From NCBI GenBank assembly GCA_027605045.1, contig JAQFWX010000174.1, positions 1 to 42,500 of the forward strand: DNA of 42,500 nt. The letters are read 5' to 3'. The notes beneath the pieces were generated by a model, which saw only the letters and a program-made list of their open reading frames with translations, did no database searches and was not told the DNA's origin. A program made the position numbers and the translations under genes. This DNA comes from Phallus indusiatus (lineage: Eukaryota > Basidiomycota > Agaricomycetes > Phallales > Phallaceae). The number at the start of each line of letters is the position of its first letter. Within the stretch, counting starts at the first letter, position 1. This document shows, in pieces, positions 1 to 10,909 of the stretch.

Positions 1-385
1 TTTATCACGTATGACGAAATGCTCCAAATAGTGCAGTCTATCTATCGGATGACTGGTCAGATGGTGAAATTACCGAGTGATGAAGATACGCCCGAGAAGG
101 TGCGGTTTGCAGCCACTGGCATTATTCCCTCCTTTCTGTTTTTTTTTGTACTGACATTTTTTCATTATTATTTAGCGCGTTGACAAAATATTCCGCAACA
201 TGGATCGTGATAAAGACGCTAAACTCACTTACGATGAATTCGTTGAAGGAAGCAAACAAGATCCGACGATTGTTCAGGTTAGTATATATTGACTCACCGA
301 TCAAGCCTTTGTGGTTTTTTGTGTTATTTAACTTGCTTTTCTGTTTCTTTGATAGGCTCTACAATTATACGATGGCCTCGTATAA
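1..385 (+). CDS. NCS1: Frequenin / neuronal calcium sensor 1, C-terminal part
   Basis: Partial gene entering from the left edge; exons 1-99, 176-277 and 356-385 read in one frame to TAA. The peptide has the frequenin signature [14 protein letters not shown], then an EF-hand loop ([12 protein letters not shown]) and the family C-terminus [18 protein letters not shown]-1/Frq1 is an N-myristoylated EF-hand Ca2+ sensor that in yeast activates phosphatidylinositol 4-kinase Pik1 at the Golgi. The N-terminal half, with the myristoylation site and first EF-hands, lies outside the window. Both introns are short GT-AG introns (76 and 78 nt). The next gene downstream on the same strand, calcineurin B, is also an EF-hand Ca2+ sensor. 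The family call is very sure; the visible part has no lesion. Confidence 0.95.
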
Positions 386-1284
386 GAAATTATCAACTCA
401 GTGCTAGCGTTAATGTTCGTGTTTTCCGATTTGGTCAGGCAGGTAGAAAGTCCTGTCTTTGTATATCCATGACAAACGGGACCAGATACTAGTGATATAG
501 TGATATTGTAATATATCTATATATATCTATCCATATATTGTAATGTATTTATTTATATATGTCCAAGCAGAGAATTTAGTGTAGTGCCAGACGCGACCTT
601 CGACCTTCGACGACCTATGCAATTTATTATCATACTTCGACCCTTCATAAACTTTGAAATAATCAAAATTGACCTGGGAAATATCTTTCGTAAATGACCG
701 TAAACGGTTCACATGAGCAAAATGGGTTCCCCGGACGGTAATAATGAAAACGCCACTGGCACCTGCCTGTCTAGAGATTAAAAAGAAAAATGACGCGATA
801 TCGTCAAGAAACATATGGCATATCATGCATGCACATATGTATGTAGAGGCGCAAGGCTGAGGCTATGCTTGCGGCTGCCACTGGTCAGATGGTCAGTCCA
901 ATTCTCCGAGAGCGGTACGCGCATGTGGCTTCGATTCTTCAAACCGAGATATTAACTCGACAAATCATTTCGCACAACGGTCCAATCCTTGGGAGAAAAA
1001 TTTTTGAGCGCGTTCACAGCTTGTGAGCGGCTGCCCAGTGTTAGTGAAAGGGGCAGGACAAGGCTGTTCGAAGGATTAGTCATTCATTACTTGTATTAGA
1101 TAAGCATGGAAAGTAACTTTGCTTCCGAAGCCACTCAACCTCATACCTTCACAAGTTGTGCGCGTACAAAACTTATCGCGCACCTTTTGTTTTCATTTCC
1201 TTCCATTATCCATCCGCGAATTTGCCTCATTCTCCTTCCCCGCAGCGCCATAGCTTTGCTGTTCCTTGAATTTGAATTTCAGCC
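386..1284. other. Intergenic region between NCS1 and CNB1
   Basis: About 900 bases with no supported gene. An AT-rich run of TATATCTA-type repeats (about 505-560) follows NCS1 and may lie in its 3' region. A short CGACCTTCGACCTTCGACGACC repeat sits near 590-615. The segment just before 1285 should hold the calcineurin B promoter and 5' UTR; I see no clear TATA box there. Confidence 0.5.
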
Positions 1285-2279
1285 ATGGGTCAAGCAGGTA
1301 AGGTCACACGCGAAAGCCATAAACAGAAGATATCTGATATAGAAATATATATAAAAAATAGAGTCCGTGCAGTTTATGCATGATTTGGAGAAACAATCAA
1401 ACTGTATGAGATCTGTATACATGAAATGACTCTTACGAACTCCGAATTCCTTTTAGTCAATGCAAGCGAGCTGGAACGACTGAAGAAGCGGTTTATGAAG
1501 CTTGATGCGCAAGTCGATTTTGTCTTTTTTCCCCATTTATTAGACTAAAACGATGTGCTGGTGTTGGGTGATTTTACAGTGATGGCAGCGGTTCCATTGA
1601 TCGTGAAGAATTTCTGCAAATACCACAGATATCGACAAATCCACTTGCGTCGCGAATGATAGCTATTTTCGATAGAGAGTATGTCTTTCCCCCTCCTTTT
1701 CCTTGTCATTTTGGAGAGGTAATTTACGCTTAAGACGATAGTGGAGGGGAAGTGTCGATTTCAGGAATTTGTTGGAGGTTTGAGTGCTTTCAGCAGTCGA
1801 GGAGGTCGGGAGGAGAAATTAAACTGTTGGTCGCCATCGTATTTTAATCCACGTGCTTAGATTGACTTGACTGCTTTGCTTGTAGTCGCCTTCAAGGTAT
1901 ATGATATGGATCGGGATGGGTATATATCCAATGGTGAACTATTTTTGGTGCTGAAGATGATGGTTGGGAATAATTTGAAGGTAAAATCTACTTTCGTTTT
2001 CTGTGGGGATCAGAGTGGCTGATACAAAGCAGGATCAACAATTACAACAAATTGTTGATAAAACCATTATGGAGGCAGATAAGGATGGGTAAGAAAAACG
2101 GATTTTTCACTGTCTTCTCTTTAGCGTAGAGATGGAAAACTGAGCTTCCAAGAGTTCGCACAGATGGTGACGAATACGGTGAGCGCATGTGATATGTATT
2201 TTCGGGATAACGAGAGCACCGATCTAACCGGTATTGTCAGGATATCGTGAAGCAAATGACCTTGGAAGATATATTTTGA
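1285..2279 (+). CDS. CNB1: Calcineurin regulatory subunit B (EF-hand)
   Basis: Nine exons: 1285-1297, 1362-1403, 1457-1508, 1580-1678, 1742-1825, 1886-1980, 2033-2088, 2130-2178, 2241-2279. The start is ATGGGTCAAGC, giving MGQAESVQ with the N-myristoylation glycine. It continues through [20 protein letters not shown] (EF1), [14 protein letters not shown], the third loop [12 protein letters not shown], the fourth [11 protein letters not shown], and ends QMTLEDIF. This subunit binds calcineurin A and gives the phosphatase its Ca2+ response. The intron at 1509-1579 starts with GC (GCAAGT) and must be spliced to keep the frame. Oddity: exon 5 (second EF-hand, 1742-1767) is two nucleotides short of the conserved frame, so VDF and QEFVGG lie in different frames. 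A homopolymer base-calling loss is more likely than a dead gene, because everything else is conserved. Confidence 0.92.
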
Positions 2280-2732
2280 AGGATCAAAGTTACGAAGAGG
2301 ACTGTAGAGTTTTCCAAGTACATAATGTATTTAAGCATTGCTAACGGGTCGTGTATTTAATGGAAACGAAATGTAATTGGCTGGACACACATTGTCGAGA
2401 GAAGTTGAGATGAGCCTGAGATGAGCCTGCGATTCGACAATCACGTCACCTTTTAGGGGTTCGGTCGCACGTATGCCAGAAGAAAAAAGAAATGATCCTG
2501 ACACTGGACAATGTGCGCGTGAATTGGGGAAGAATGGGAATAAGTGGTATGTATGTATTTGTATGTATCCCTAAGAAAAGAAACGAGAAAAACACCTAAG
2601 CAGTACATAACAGGGTACAAATTGTTATACAAAAGCCATACAATATATGAGTAGCAAAAAGAATGCAAGTCTGTATAGGGATTGCATTGTATCGAGATGT
2701 GTTTTTATAAAATCGCATGTAAATTATATAAT
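2280..2732. other. 3' intergenic region between converging genes
   Basis: Region between the calcineurin B stop and the stop of the - strand gene at 2733. No gene is supported. It presumably holds the two 3' UTRs. Confidence 0.5.
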
Positions 2733-3601
2733 TCAACGATGTGTCGTGAAAGGAGAGGCAGTGGTATCGATCGTGAGTCGTAAATGATGTTGTGGATAAG
2801 ATTGGGTGGACGAGTTTGGAGGAGGTGCTGATGAGATTGGGGGAGGGTTTTGGGATGGACGGTGGAAGGGTGATGTATGCTGATGAGCGGTGGCGAGCTG
2901 GGCAAAATAGGAAGGTTGTCGATTACGCTGGTCTGCTATCTGAAGCTGATGTGTAAGAAAGGGATCGTTAAGGACGTATGCAAGAGTTGTCGGAGAATAG
3001 GCCTGGTGTGTTGAATTAGGGTGGCTGAACTGAATGGGGCTGGTGGCATGAGATGATGACGATGGTGATGGTGATGATATGTGGTTCAAGGAAGCGTCGA
3101 CCTCTGCCTCTTCTTCGACGTCTTCCATCATCATATCTTGGTCGAGATCGTAGCGCGCACCAGAAGAGGAAGCAGCCGAGCCTGAGGGAGGATAGAAGTC
3201 TTCTTCGAGACGGGATAGTTGTGCGCGGAAGCTTGCAGCACTTGCAATACTGCTTCTGCGGCGAGTCCGACCAGGACCCATTGAGATGGCTGTGGCGGGA
3301 TCGACAACGGCGGTTGCCCAGGACGGTGTTCGGGACACGGGAGTGTTGGCCGGTGGGCCGTTGTGCGAGGAGAATGTAGGGGACTGAACGGGAGATGTAG
3401 GGAAGGGAGCACCCTGGGGATATGCTTGCAATGACTGCTGCAATTGAGCCTGGCGCAGCGCACTCAGAATTCAAATAGACCATTATTCATTGACTGCTCA
3501 AAACCCACCTGGAGCTTTGCAAGCTCGATGGCCTCGTTTCCAATGTGCGAAGTGCTGAGACTGGCAATGAGCTCGTCGAGTTGATATGGAACAGTCGTCA
3601 T
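2733..3601 (-). CDS. Unknown Ser/Pro-rich protein, 269 aa
   Basis: Two exons on the - strand, 3601-3509 and 3449-2733, joined in phase 0 by a 59-nt GT-AG intron. The product starts MTTVPYQLDELIASLS and has a short N-terminal helix that runs across the splice into a glutamine-rich segment (KLQAQLQQSLQ). The rest is low complexity: Ser, Pro and Gln tracts, an acidic stretch (MMMEDVEEEAEVD) near residue 135, and a Thr-rich tail. A basic-Ser motif, RTRRRSSIASAASFR (about residues 90-104), looks like a basophilic-kinase site (PKA type). There is no signal peptide, membrane segment or recognisable domain. Function unknown; possibly a disordered regulator. Real-gene evidence is the clean splice join and an open frame of 239 codons. 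Confidence 0.6.
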
Positions 3602-4140
3602 TGATGCAAGTGAGTATAGGTGGTATCCGGGGCGGTGCAGAGTAGCAGAGTAGCAGAGCAGCAGAGAGTGAAGTGCACCCACGCTGCTACGAGGCTATTC
3701 TTATTTTATATATATACATATCCTCACCGGGTTCTCTGACAGCAAAGCGTGACATTCTCAGTGGTCACACTTTTATGCTTCCGGGGTACAATACAATGAC
3801 AATAAGTACACTAAGACACCTTTCAAAAACATACAATTCCATTTTCGTTTTCTCTTGGACAATCAGAAAAATACCTTTTTTGGTCGTTGTGGTGTTTCTG
3901 GCTCCGGTGCATAGTGGACCTGTAGTGGACGTTGACGCGGACGCGTGCGGAGTTGTCGCGTTCCACGATCCTTACGTAATAATTTATAATTTATTGATGT
4001 TTGGACGTCTCAGCTTCCTTCAGGCGCGAGCATATAAAAGCTGACTCACTCTCGCGTCTCTCCCTCATCTTCCTCCCCTCACCCTATACCTCACCCCTCC
4101 TGGTTACCACAGAATACCTCCTTCTATCCCATTTTTACAC
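3602..4140. promoter_or_regulatory. RNR2 promoter region (TATA box and MCB element)
   Basis: Divergent region between the unknown - strand gene and RNR2. A good TATA box, TATAAAA, lies at 4033-4039, about 100 bases before the RNR2 ATG, and is followed by a pyrimidine-rich leader. An MluI cell-cycle box, ACGCGT, sits at 3941-3946 beside a GACGCGG half-site (3934-3940). MCB boxes are the known binding sites of the fungal G1/S factor MBF, and ribonucleotide reductase genes are classic targets. The match is seen; the regulation is inferred. Confidence 0.6.
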
Positions 4141-5674
4141 ATGGCACCAGTCGCTATCGAAAGCAACACATCCGCAACCTCCATGCCCACCGCCACACCC
4201 AGCAAGGCTATTGCAGCTTCCCTCGACGTTTTTACCTTGGACTCACCCGTGAAACCACCCGTATTTAAACCAAAACCCGAATCAGACGCGAAATCTGAAG
4301 ATCCGGTACACAAAGACGCGTCGGATGACGAGGAAGACGCGGAACCCTTCGACCCCGCGCGTCTTCGCTTCGTTGGCGATGTCGACCTCGACGAAAAAGA
4401 TGAACCCCTTCTCAAAGAATCAAAACGTCGCTTTGTTCTATTTCCCATTCAGTACAACGAGGTAAATTGTCATTTTTCGACGCGTCATTGGACAGTTTTA
4501 TTAACGTGTTCGTGTCTTTTTAGATTTGGATGATGTACAAAAAAGCCGAGGCATCCTTCTGGACCGCGGAAGAGATGGATCTTTCAAAAGATCTCCACGA
4601 CTGGCAGAACAAACTGAACGACAACGAACGCCATTTCATATCTCACGTCCTCGCTTTCTTCGCCGCGTCGGACGGTATCGTCAACGAAAACTTGGTAGAA
4701 CGCTTCAGCAATGAAGTTCAAGCTGCCGAAGCGCGTTGTTTCTACGGTTTTCAAATAATGATGTACGTGATTTGATGCTCGTGTCTCGCTTGTCTTAATT
4801 TTTTTACCCTTACAGGGAAAATATCCATTCTGAGACATACTCTCTCCTCATTGATACCTATATCAAGGATCCCGCTCAACGCGAATACCTTTTCGATGCC
4901 ATCGAAACCATACCATGCATTAAGAAAAAGGCTGACTGGGCCCTCAAATGGATATCTGACCGCCGTTCCACCTTCGCTGAACGCCTCGTAGCTTTCGCTG
5001 CTGTAGAGGGTATCTTCTTCTCTGGTTCATTTGCTTCTATCTTCTGGCTGAAGAAGCGTGGCTTGATGCCTGGTCTTACTTTCTCGAATGAGCTCATTAG
5101 TCGTGATGAAGGCATGCATACCGATTTTGCATGCCTCCTCTTCAGTCATTTGAGAAAGCGACCTCACCCAGACACCGTCAAGAGAATTATCACAGAAGCA
5201 GTCACCATTGAACAAACCTTCTTGACGGGTACGTCTTTGCATCTTGGTTCGTATGTTCAGCGTTAACACCCATTTGTAGATGCCTTGCCCGTTGCGCTCA
5301 TTGGCATGAACTCGAAGCTCATGAATCAATACATTGAATTCGTCGCTGACCGACTGCTTGTCGCCTTGGGTAACGAGAAAGTTTACAACGTAACCAATCC
5401 TGTGAGTCGTGATGTTGTCGTTCACAGCTTAGGATATTCATTGATTTTCATTGCGTAGTTCGACTTCATGGATATGATTTCATTGCAGGGCAAGACCAAC
5501 TTCTTTGAGAAGCGAGTGTCAGACTACGCCAAGTCTAGCGTCAAACATACCGAATCGGCGCTGTCGAACAGTGAGGCAACGAAAGAGAGTCTTTTGTAAG
5601 TAGCGATATTTTGTTTGGTGCTATAACTCTTTACTAATTGTTACTCCAATAGCTCGTTAGAAGAGGATTTTTAG
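4141..5674 (+). CDS. RNR2: Ribonucleotide reductase small subunit (R2)
   Basis: Six exons: 4141-4461, 4524-4762, 4816-5228, 5280-5401, 5459-5595, 5653-5674; fully in frame. R2 carries the di-iron/tyrosyl-radical cofactor that class I RNR uses to make dNTPs. Visible signatures: [15 protein letters not shown] (metal-ligand region), [33 protein letters not shown] with the radical Tyr (FYGFQ) and a Glu/His ligand pair, [20 protein letters not shown], and [18 protein letters not shown] with further Glu and His ligands. The C-terminus LEEDF matches the tail that docks on the large subunit. The first ~80 residues are a variable acidic, Ser/Pro-rich leader. It is the catalytic R2 type rather than an Rnr4-like one, since the ligands are kept. 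An MCB box upstream fits S-phase expression. Confidence 0.97.
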
Positions 5675-5885
5675 AGCCTCTTTATACCCTGTGGTGTATA
5701 TTTGTCAATAATCCTCTAATCACTTATAGTTTTTATTATCTGCAATACTGTATACGGTCCCAACTCCTGCATGTTATATTCTTTATGTAATTCTACTTTT
5801 GATTGAAATACTATAAATGCTTCGCTGCAAATTGTTTGAAAGCATGTGAAAAATAGAAAAGTGAAACGCGCCAGAAGCATCGACC

Positions 5886-6331
5886 TTATTGCTCCTTACG
5901 AGCTTGGGTGGTTTTTTGCGCTTCAGACTCGTCACGGATAGAGAGAATAATGTATGAGAAGAGAACTACATTCGCGGCGACAATGGCTGTGATTGCTGAA
6001 TATGTAGAGTTTCCTAAATTCCATATTACTGGGGGTGACGAAGTCGAAGACAAAGCGACGCTCACCATTAAACACATACCACAGCGTAAAGAAATAGCTG
6101 CTAATAGGTAAAGCGGCCAATGCGAAACTGAACGCAAGCAGTGTGTTCAGAGCGTTGCTGTTGCAAGTTCCAAATTTATCAAGTAGAATTTAGAGGAGGA
6201 AAAACGCCGTTTATTATTATCTGCTTTGATTAAATTGTTCTTTTTGAAGAGTTTGGAGAGAAACGGTCAAAGTACCTTTGATTTGCAGTTTGCTTTTGAA
6301 GGTTCGCAAGATTAACTGTCTTTTCGCTCAT
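5886..6331 (-). CDS. VMA21: V-ATPase assembly factor Vma21
   Basis: Three exons on the - strand, 6331-6276, 6157-6066 and 6028-5886, giving 96 residues. Vma21 is a small ER membrane chaperone that escorts the V0 sector of the vacuolar ATPase out of the ER. The product has two hydrophobic segments: NTLLAFSFALAALPISSYFF, and AITAIVAANVVLFSYIIL, which contains the family hallmark AANVVLFSYII. The C-terminus RKEQ is a plausible dibasic ER-retrieval signal. The second intron (6029-6065) is only 37 nt, near the lower limit for fungal introns. It ends about 130 bases before the ATG of the divergent ALG8 gene, so the two share a short promoter. Confidence 0.88.
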
Positions 6332-6461
6332 TTTTGGTTTTTGAATGTTGTCGTTGGAGTCGAAATCGTAATTAGATTATGCCGCATAGGCGCGCTCCGT
6401 CCGTTTCGCGTTACTCCGTGGCTTTGGCTTTGGTGACGCCAGTAGTCTTCCGTTGGTTATA

Positions 6462-8825
6462 ATGGCAACCCCAGAGCCTTCCCCACGTTTATCCGCCATT
6501 CACGAATTTCCCAAAAAAGAGGACAGTAAAAACCCCGGCACTGTTCCTGTTCCAAAATTGAATGAACCAAAACAAATACAACAGTGGATGCGCGTTGTGT
6601 CAGTTGTGAATGACTTTTCGGTGAAACTATTCGGCTGGTTTGATACGCTGGAAGGGACGATATTCCTACTTTCAACGATATTCAAAATTCTTTTGTGGCC
6701 TGCTTAGTACGTCAATTTCGGGGTTCTTCTTTTGGATTGTGAACACCCACAGCTGATACTCTTTTACAAGCCGTTCCACCGATTTCGAAGTACATAGGAA
6801 TTGGCTCGCTGTCACACATTCACTTCCCATCTCCAAATGGTACTACGATGTCAGAATTTCTTTTCTCATATGGCATTTGTGCTATGGGATATTCATTTCA
6901 GATTTTCTTTAAGTAGACAACCTCAGAATGGAGTACGTCCCTTTACACCGTTAATGCGAACCAACCACGTTGACTGAGAAACGTTCCGAAACTACAGCTC
7001 TCGACTACCCACCCTTTTTCGCGTACTTTGAGTATATTCTATCTATACCTGCTTCCTTGATAGACAGCAAAATTGTCGACCTATCAAATTTGAATTATGA
7101 CGCTTGGAGTGTCGTGGCGTATCAGCGTACGACGGTTATACTAACAGAACTCGTCCTTGGAGCGGCCTTGTTGAAGTATATTTTCTCTCTTATTGCATAT
7201 TGCATTATTGATTCCATTCACTCATCTGCCTCGTAGGTTCATTAAACATGCTGAAGATTCTAGTATACGACGTATCATTTGTATATCTCTCTTCACACAT
7301 CCCGGCTTCCTGATCGTAGACCATATACACTTCCAATATAATGGATTCATGTTTGGGATCTTATTATGGTCGATTTATCAAGCTGAACGAGTGCGTCTAT
7401 GACTTTGAAAACACCAGAGTATTTAGTCAAACAAAACAGGGAGACAACCTTCTTTCCGGAGCGCTCTTTGCCATTCTCCTCAACTTCAAACATATTTATA
7501 TGTATATCGCTGTACGTACTACTTTAAAAAATGTCAATCGTTATACTAAACGATTTTGGTGTTTTAGCCAGCTTATTTCATCTACCTCCTTAGAGCACAC
7601 TGCATGACACCGCAAGGTATGTATCAGGCAGTTACGAAGGCTAGAGGTGATTCTTAGTTATGTTTCGGATCAGGAACATTGAAACTTCAAGCTTTCTTCT
7701 CGCTCGCCAACGTCGTCATAGCCGTATTTGTAGTCTCCCTAGGCCCGTTTGTGCTTATGAGACAACTGGGACAATTGGCTTCGCGTCTATTCCCATTCAC
7801 GCGTGGACTTAATCACGCGTATTGGGCTCCCAATGCATGGGCGTTGATGACAGCTTTGGATAGAATCCTATTGCGATGTGGGTGGTGTTCTATATGAAAC
7901 CTCTGAAAGAAACTAAAACAGTTTCTCGACAGATGCGAAATTGTTGCGGCTGCCAGTGCATCTTTCAGGTGTCAATTCTACTTCGCGAGGTCTTGTTGGT
8001 GATACAGTCTTTGCGGTTTTACCGAATGTTAAACCTTTGTACACTTTTACTATCACTATTGCATATCAATCGGTTCGTTCTCTCAATCCTGTGGTACTCG
8101 ACGCCTTACCTTTTTTAACACGTTTTGGCAGGTATTCCTCGCCAAACTGTGGTTTTCTCCAACGTACAAATCATTCCTGATCGCCTTAACACTTTGTGGA
8201 TACACCTCATTCATGTTCGGATGGCATGTGCATGAAAAAGCTGTTCTTCTAATTTTGGTCCCACTAAGGCAAGTTCACAGCATATTCTCGAGTTAAAAAA
8301 TTGATTAATAATTTCCTTGTAGCCTGCTCGCCGCTGAGAATCATGCCTTCTTTCGGACATTTTTGATAGCCAGTTTCGCTGGTATTTATGGTCTTTTTCC
8401 CTTACTGTTCACTCCGGCTGGTACGTTCCCAACACGTGTATTCCTTTCTGTCATTCGAATATATAACCTTTTCGTTCAGAAACATTCATAAAAATCGGAT
8501 ACTCTGCGTTATGGGCGGCGCTTTGTTTACCTCCTCTTAACCGAAAAACATATGAGTAGGTGATCAATATCTCCGGACTGTATTCAAACGCTAAAAATGA
8601 GAACGACATAGCATACCTTCTACTCTGCCTGCAGTCATACTGGACAGATTAGAGCGACTATACCTCTGGGGCTTTGCGCCATTACAATTGGTGATCACGT
8701 TTATAAATTTACAAGGCAAAGAAAGTTTGGCATTCTTGCCTCTCATGATTACGAGCGTGTACTGCGCAGTGGGCTTGGGATGGGCGTTCTTACGTTTGTC
8801 GTATTTGTATATCTCTCAATATTAA
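6462..8825 (+). CDS. ALG8: ER alpha-1,3-glucosyltransferase Alg8
   Basis: Thirteen exons, all in frame, about 553 residues: 6462-6706, 6771-6849, 6917-6932, 6998-7175, 7237-7390, 7440-7511, 7568-7616, 7674-7877, 7933-8072, 8132-8268, 8323-8420, 8480-8555, 8612-8825. ALG6/ALG8-family enzymes use dolichyl-P-glucose in the ER lumen to finish the N-glycan precursor; Alg8 adds the second glucose. Seen: [18 protein letters not shown] (acceptor-loop Asp), [12 protein letters not shown] (the Phe-Phe form is Alg8; Alg6 differs here), [30 protein letters not shown], and [10 protein letters not shown], with many membrane segments. The intron at 8269-8322 uses a GC donor (AG|GCAAGT). Exon 3 is only 16 nt. 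The last acceptor (8611) was chosen because it alone keeps the frame. The stop lies 36 bases from the converging RBG1 stop. Confidence 0.93.
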
Positions 8826-8861
8826 TTATTATAGTCGGTATTATTCCATCCCCATCTATCA

Positions 8862-10909
8862 TTATTTTTTGACAATTGTTACTACTGCGGGGGACATGAG
8901 AATTGCAGAAAGGAGGATGATGGTTGGGCTGTTATCTTACCATCTTCATCCTCTAAAACGTGTTCCAGTCCGACCTTTTGTCCTCTTGCATGCTTTGCAC
9001 TAGACCCCCATACAATAACACTGAAAAAAGCAATGCTCAATTTCTATTCCCTTTCGGAGGTTTCTCAGAACATGAAGACTTACTACTTGAGTTGTTTTGC
9101 GATTTCTTTGTGGATAGCGTTACAGAAATCCTCAATCGTACATTTACCGCGTCTCAGAACGACGGGAGCAGTATAATCTGGTGGTTGACCATGCGGTCGG
9201 GTGTAAACTCTTACCAAGTCGAGGGATTCCCACATCTTACACAAAAGGTCAAAAAAAGAAGTCATGATCGATCGGTCCAACATTACCATTTCGACTAATT
9301 CATCCACGTTTAGCCACTCTTTAGATGAGATAGGAACAGAGTGTGGAATTTTATATCTAAAATATAATGAGATAAAATGCTGTAGCAAACCCAGTAACTT
9401 ACAAAAGATCCAATTCTTCGATGGAAATTGCGTCAATCTGATTTTGAGATAAATATAATCTGAAGAAAAATGAGGACATTTCCTTACTTTGTTCAAGACA
9501 TATATTGCTGGAACATAGACTCTACGAGGCTCAAGCTCCCCAAGAGAAGCACCATATAAATATCAACTTACCTGTTGCCCTCTATAACGTCTACTACGTC
9601 GTCGGCCGTGCAGTTGGGTTCTCGAATTGCTACATCAGCATTGCTAATCCTATATTCGCTGAGAACAGCTTTAATTTCGTCGTGATCGATGTTTGTGAGC
9701 GGAACAGTATTTGTAATAGCAATCCCTGACATAATGAAACTGGTGTTAAGAATATCAAATATATGTGTGTATAGAAGACACACGTACCTCCTTTGTCCTT
9801 TTTGCGCACTGTGATAGATGGCGGTTTCTTGTTGAGGCGTATGCCAAAACCTTCTAGTTCATTTTCTATTATCCGTTTGTCGTTAAGTGGTTTGAGAACA
9901 TCCAGAACCTATTGGATTCGAGGTGCTATGAAATACAGAGGAGAAAACAAAAACCTACGATGAAGATCAAGTTGCATGTCCGTGCGACTTTTCAAACGAA
10001 AATCGGTCAGAGGCGGTAGACGTAGTTGAGTCACGGCAGTGTCAACATACCAGCAATGACTGCAATCACATATTAAGAAAAATCCTCGAACCAGGCTTTA
10101 TTTCACATACCTTGCCGTCCTCGTCCACGACCGTCATTAGCACCCTCAATAATACCGGCTAAGGGAGTGTGATAATCAATAAGCTTGTAAACTAAAGTCG
10201 ATACAAAGAGATTCATTCGCACGGAGATCTAAAATTTGTATTGGGGCACCGTGAACCTTTATTGTGCCGGGAACGGTTGTAAGAGTCGTGAAATCAATAG
10301 CGGAAACCTCGGAGTGTGTCCCAGTCATTTTTGACATGAGAGTTGACTATAGCAAGCATTAAACATGTATTTCTCCTGAGATGTGTATTTGGTGGTCTAC
10401 CTTTCCTACAGACGGGAATCCTGCTCAAAGGTGAATAAACGGGTATACGTCCACACCCAGGAGTTTATCTTACGTACCTACAAATCCAACAGAAGCTGTA
10501 TTTCGCAGACGATCTATCAAGAATACGAAAAGACCTCACGAGGGGGTTACTTGCCTATTCCAGTACGAGCTACGTCGAATCCAGGTCCACCTCCACCACC
10601 CCCTCCTGAAGTCGACGTTAAAAGTTCCTCCGAAGCTTGGCAAGCTTTGCTTTTAGAAGGCCCAAGTGATAACTCGTGGCCTTATTCTTTTGAGCTAAAA
10701 CATCGTCATCTGTATGGGAACTTTTTGTCAAGAATCTGAATAGACTTACTTCTAGCCTACTTGGACATGGTCGATGTTAGTTAGAAAGTGCGAAATGTTA
10801 TGCCGTGAGGATACCAACCATTTCATCTTCAATTTCCTATGCTTGCTATGATTCTCAGAGAAGATCGAGATTACAGAGTACTTACTTTGATCTTTTGTAC
10901 TGTCGTCAT
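8862..10909 (-). CDS. RBG1: DRG-family GTPase Rbg1/DRG1
   Basis: Eighteen exons on the - strand (first 10909-10886, last 8884-8862), about 368 residues if one lost base is allowed. DRG GTPases bind ribosomes with partner Tma46/DFRP1 and help translation. Seen: MARTQKNKAT and [14 protein letters not shown]-terminal helices, G1 GFPSVGKS, G3 DLPG, the DRG sequence [15 protein letters not shown]4 NKID (split by an intron), then a TGS domain ([20 protein letters not shown]) and the C-terminus EDEDVVTIVKK. DRG1 rather than DRG2, by length and by [18 protein letters not shown]. Odd points: a 7-nt exon (10750-10756), a 9-nt exon (10051-10059), 18- and 20-nt exons, and a GC-donor intron (10554-10496). 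One G is missing near 10626-10632 (LRR-ELL), breaking the frame; probably a base-calling error. Confidence 0.94.

Noticed and set aside
1106..1342. A 78-codon frame over the CNB1 start
   Set aside because: It runs through the first intron of calcineurin B, and the CNB1 model explains the region.
3016..3483. Long open frames on both strands across 3016-3483
   Set aside because: They are shadows of the spliced Ser/Pro-rich gene at 2733-3601, whose frame alone joins across a good intron.
4319..4324. Other ACGCGT-like hexamers inside RNR2 exons
   Set aside because: Within coding sequence they are not evidence for regulation; only the upstream one near the TATA box is listed.
4104..4448. A 114-codon antisense frame over the RNR2 start
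   Set aside because: It lies opposite the well-supported first exon of RNR2 and has no family features.
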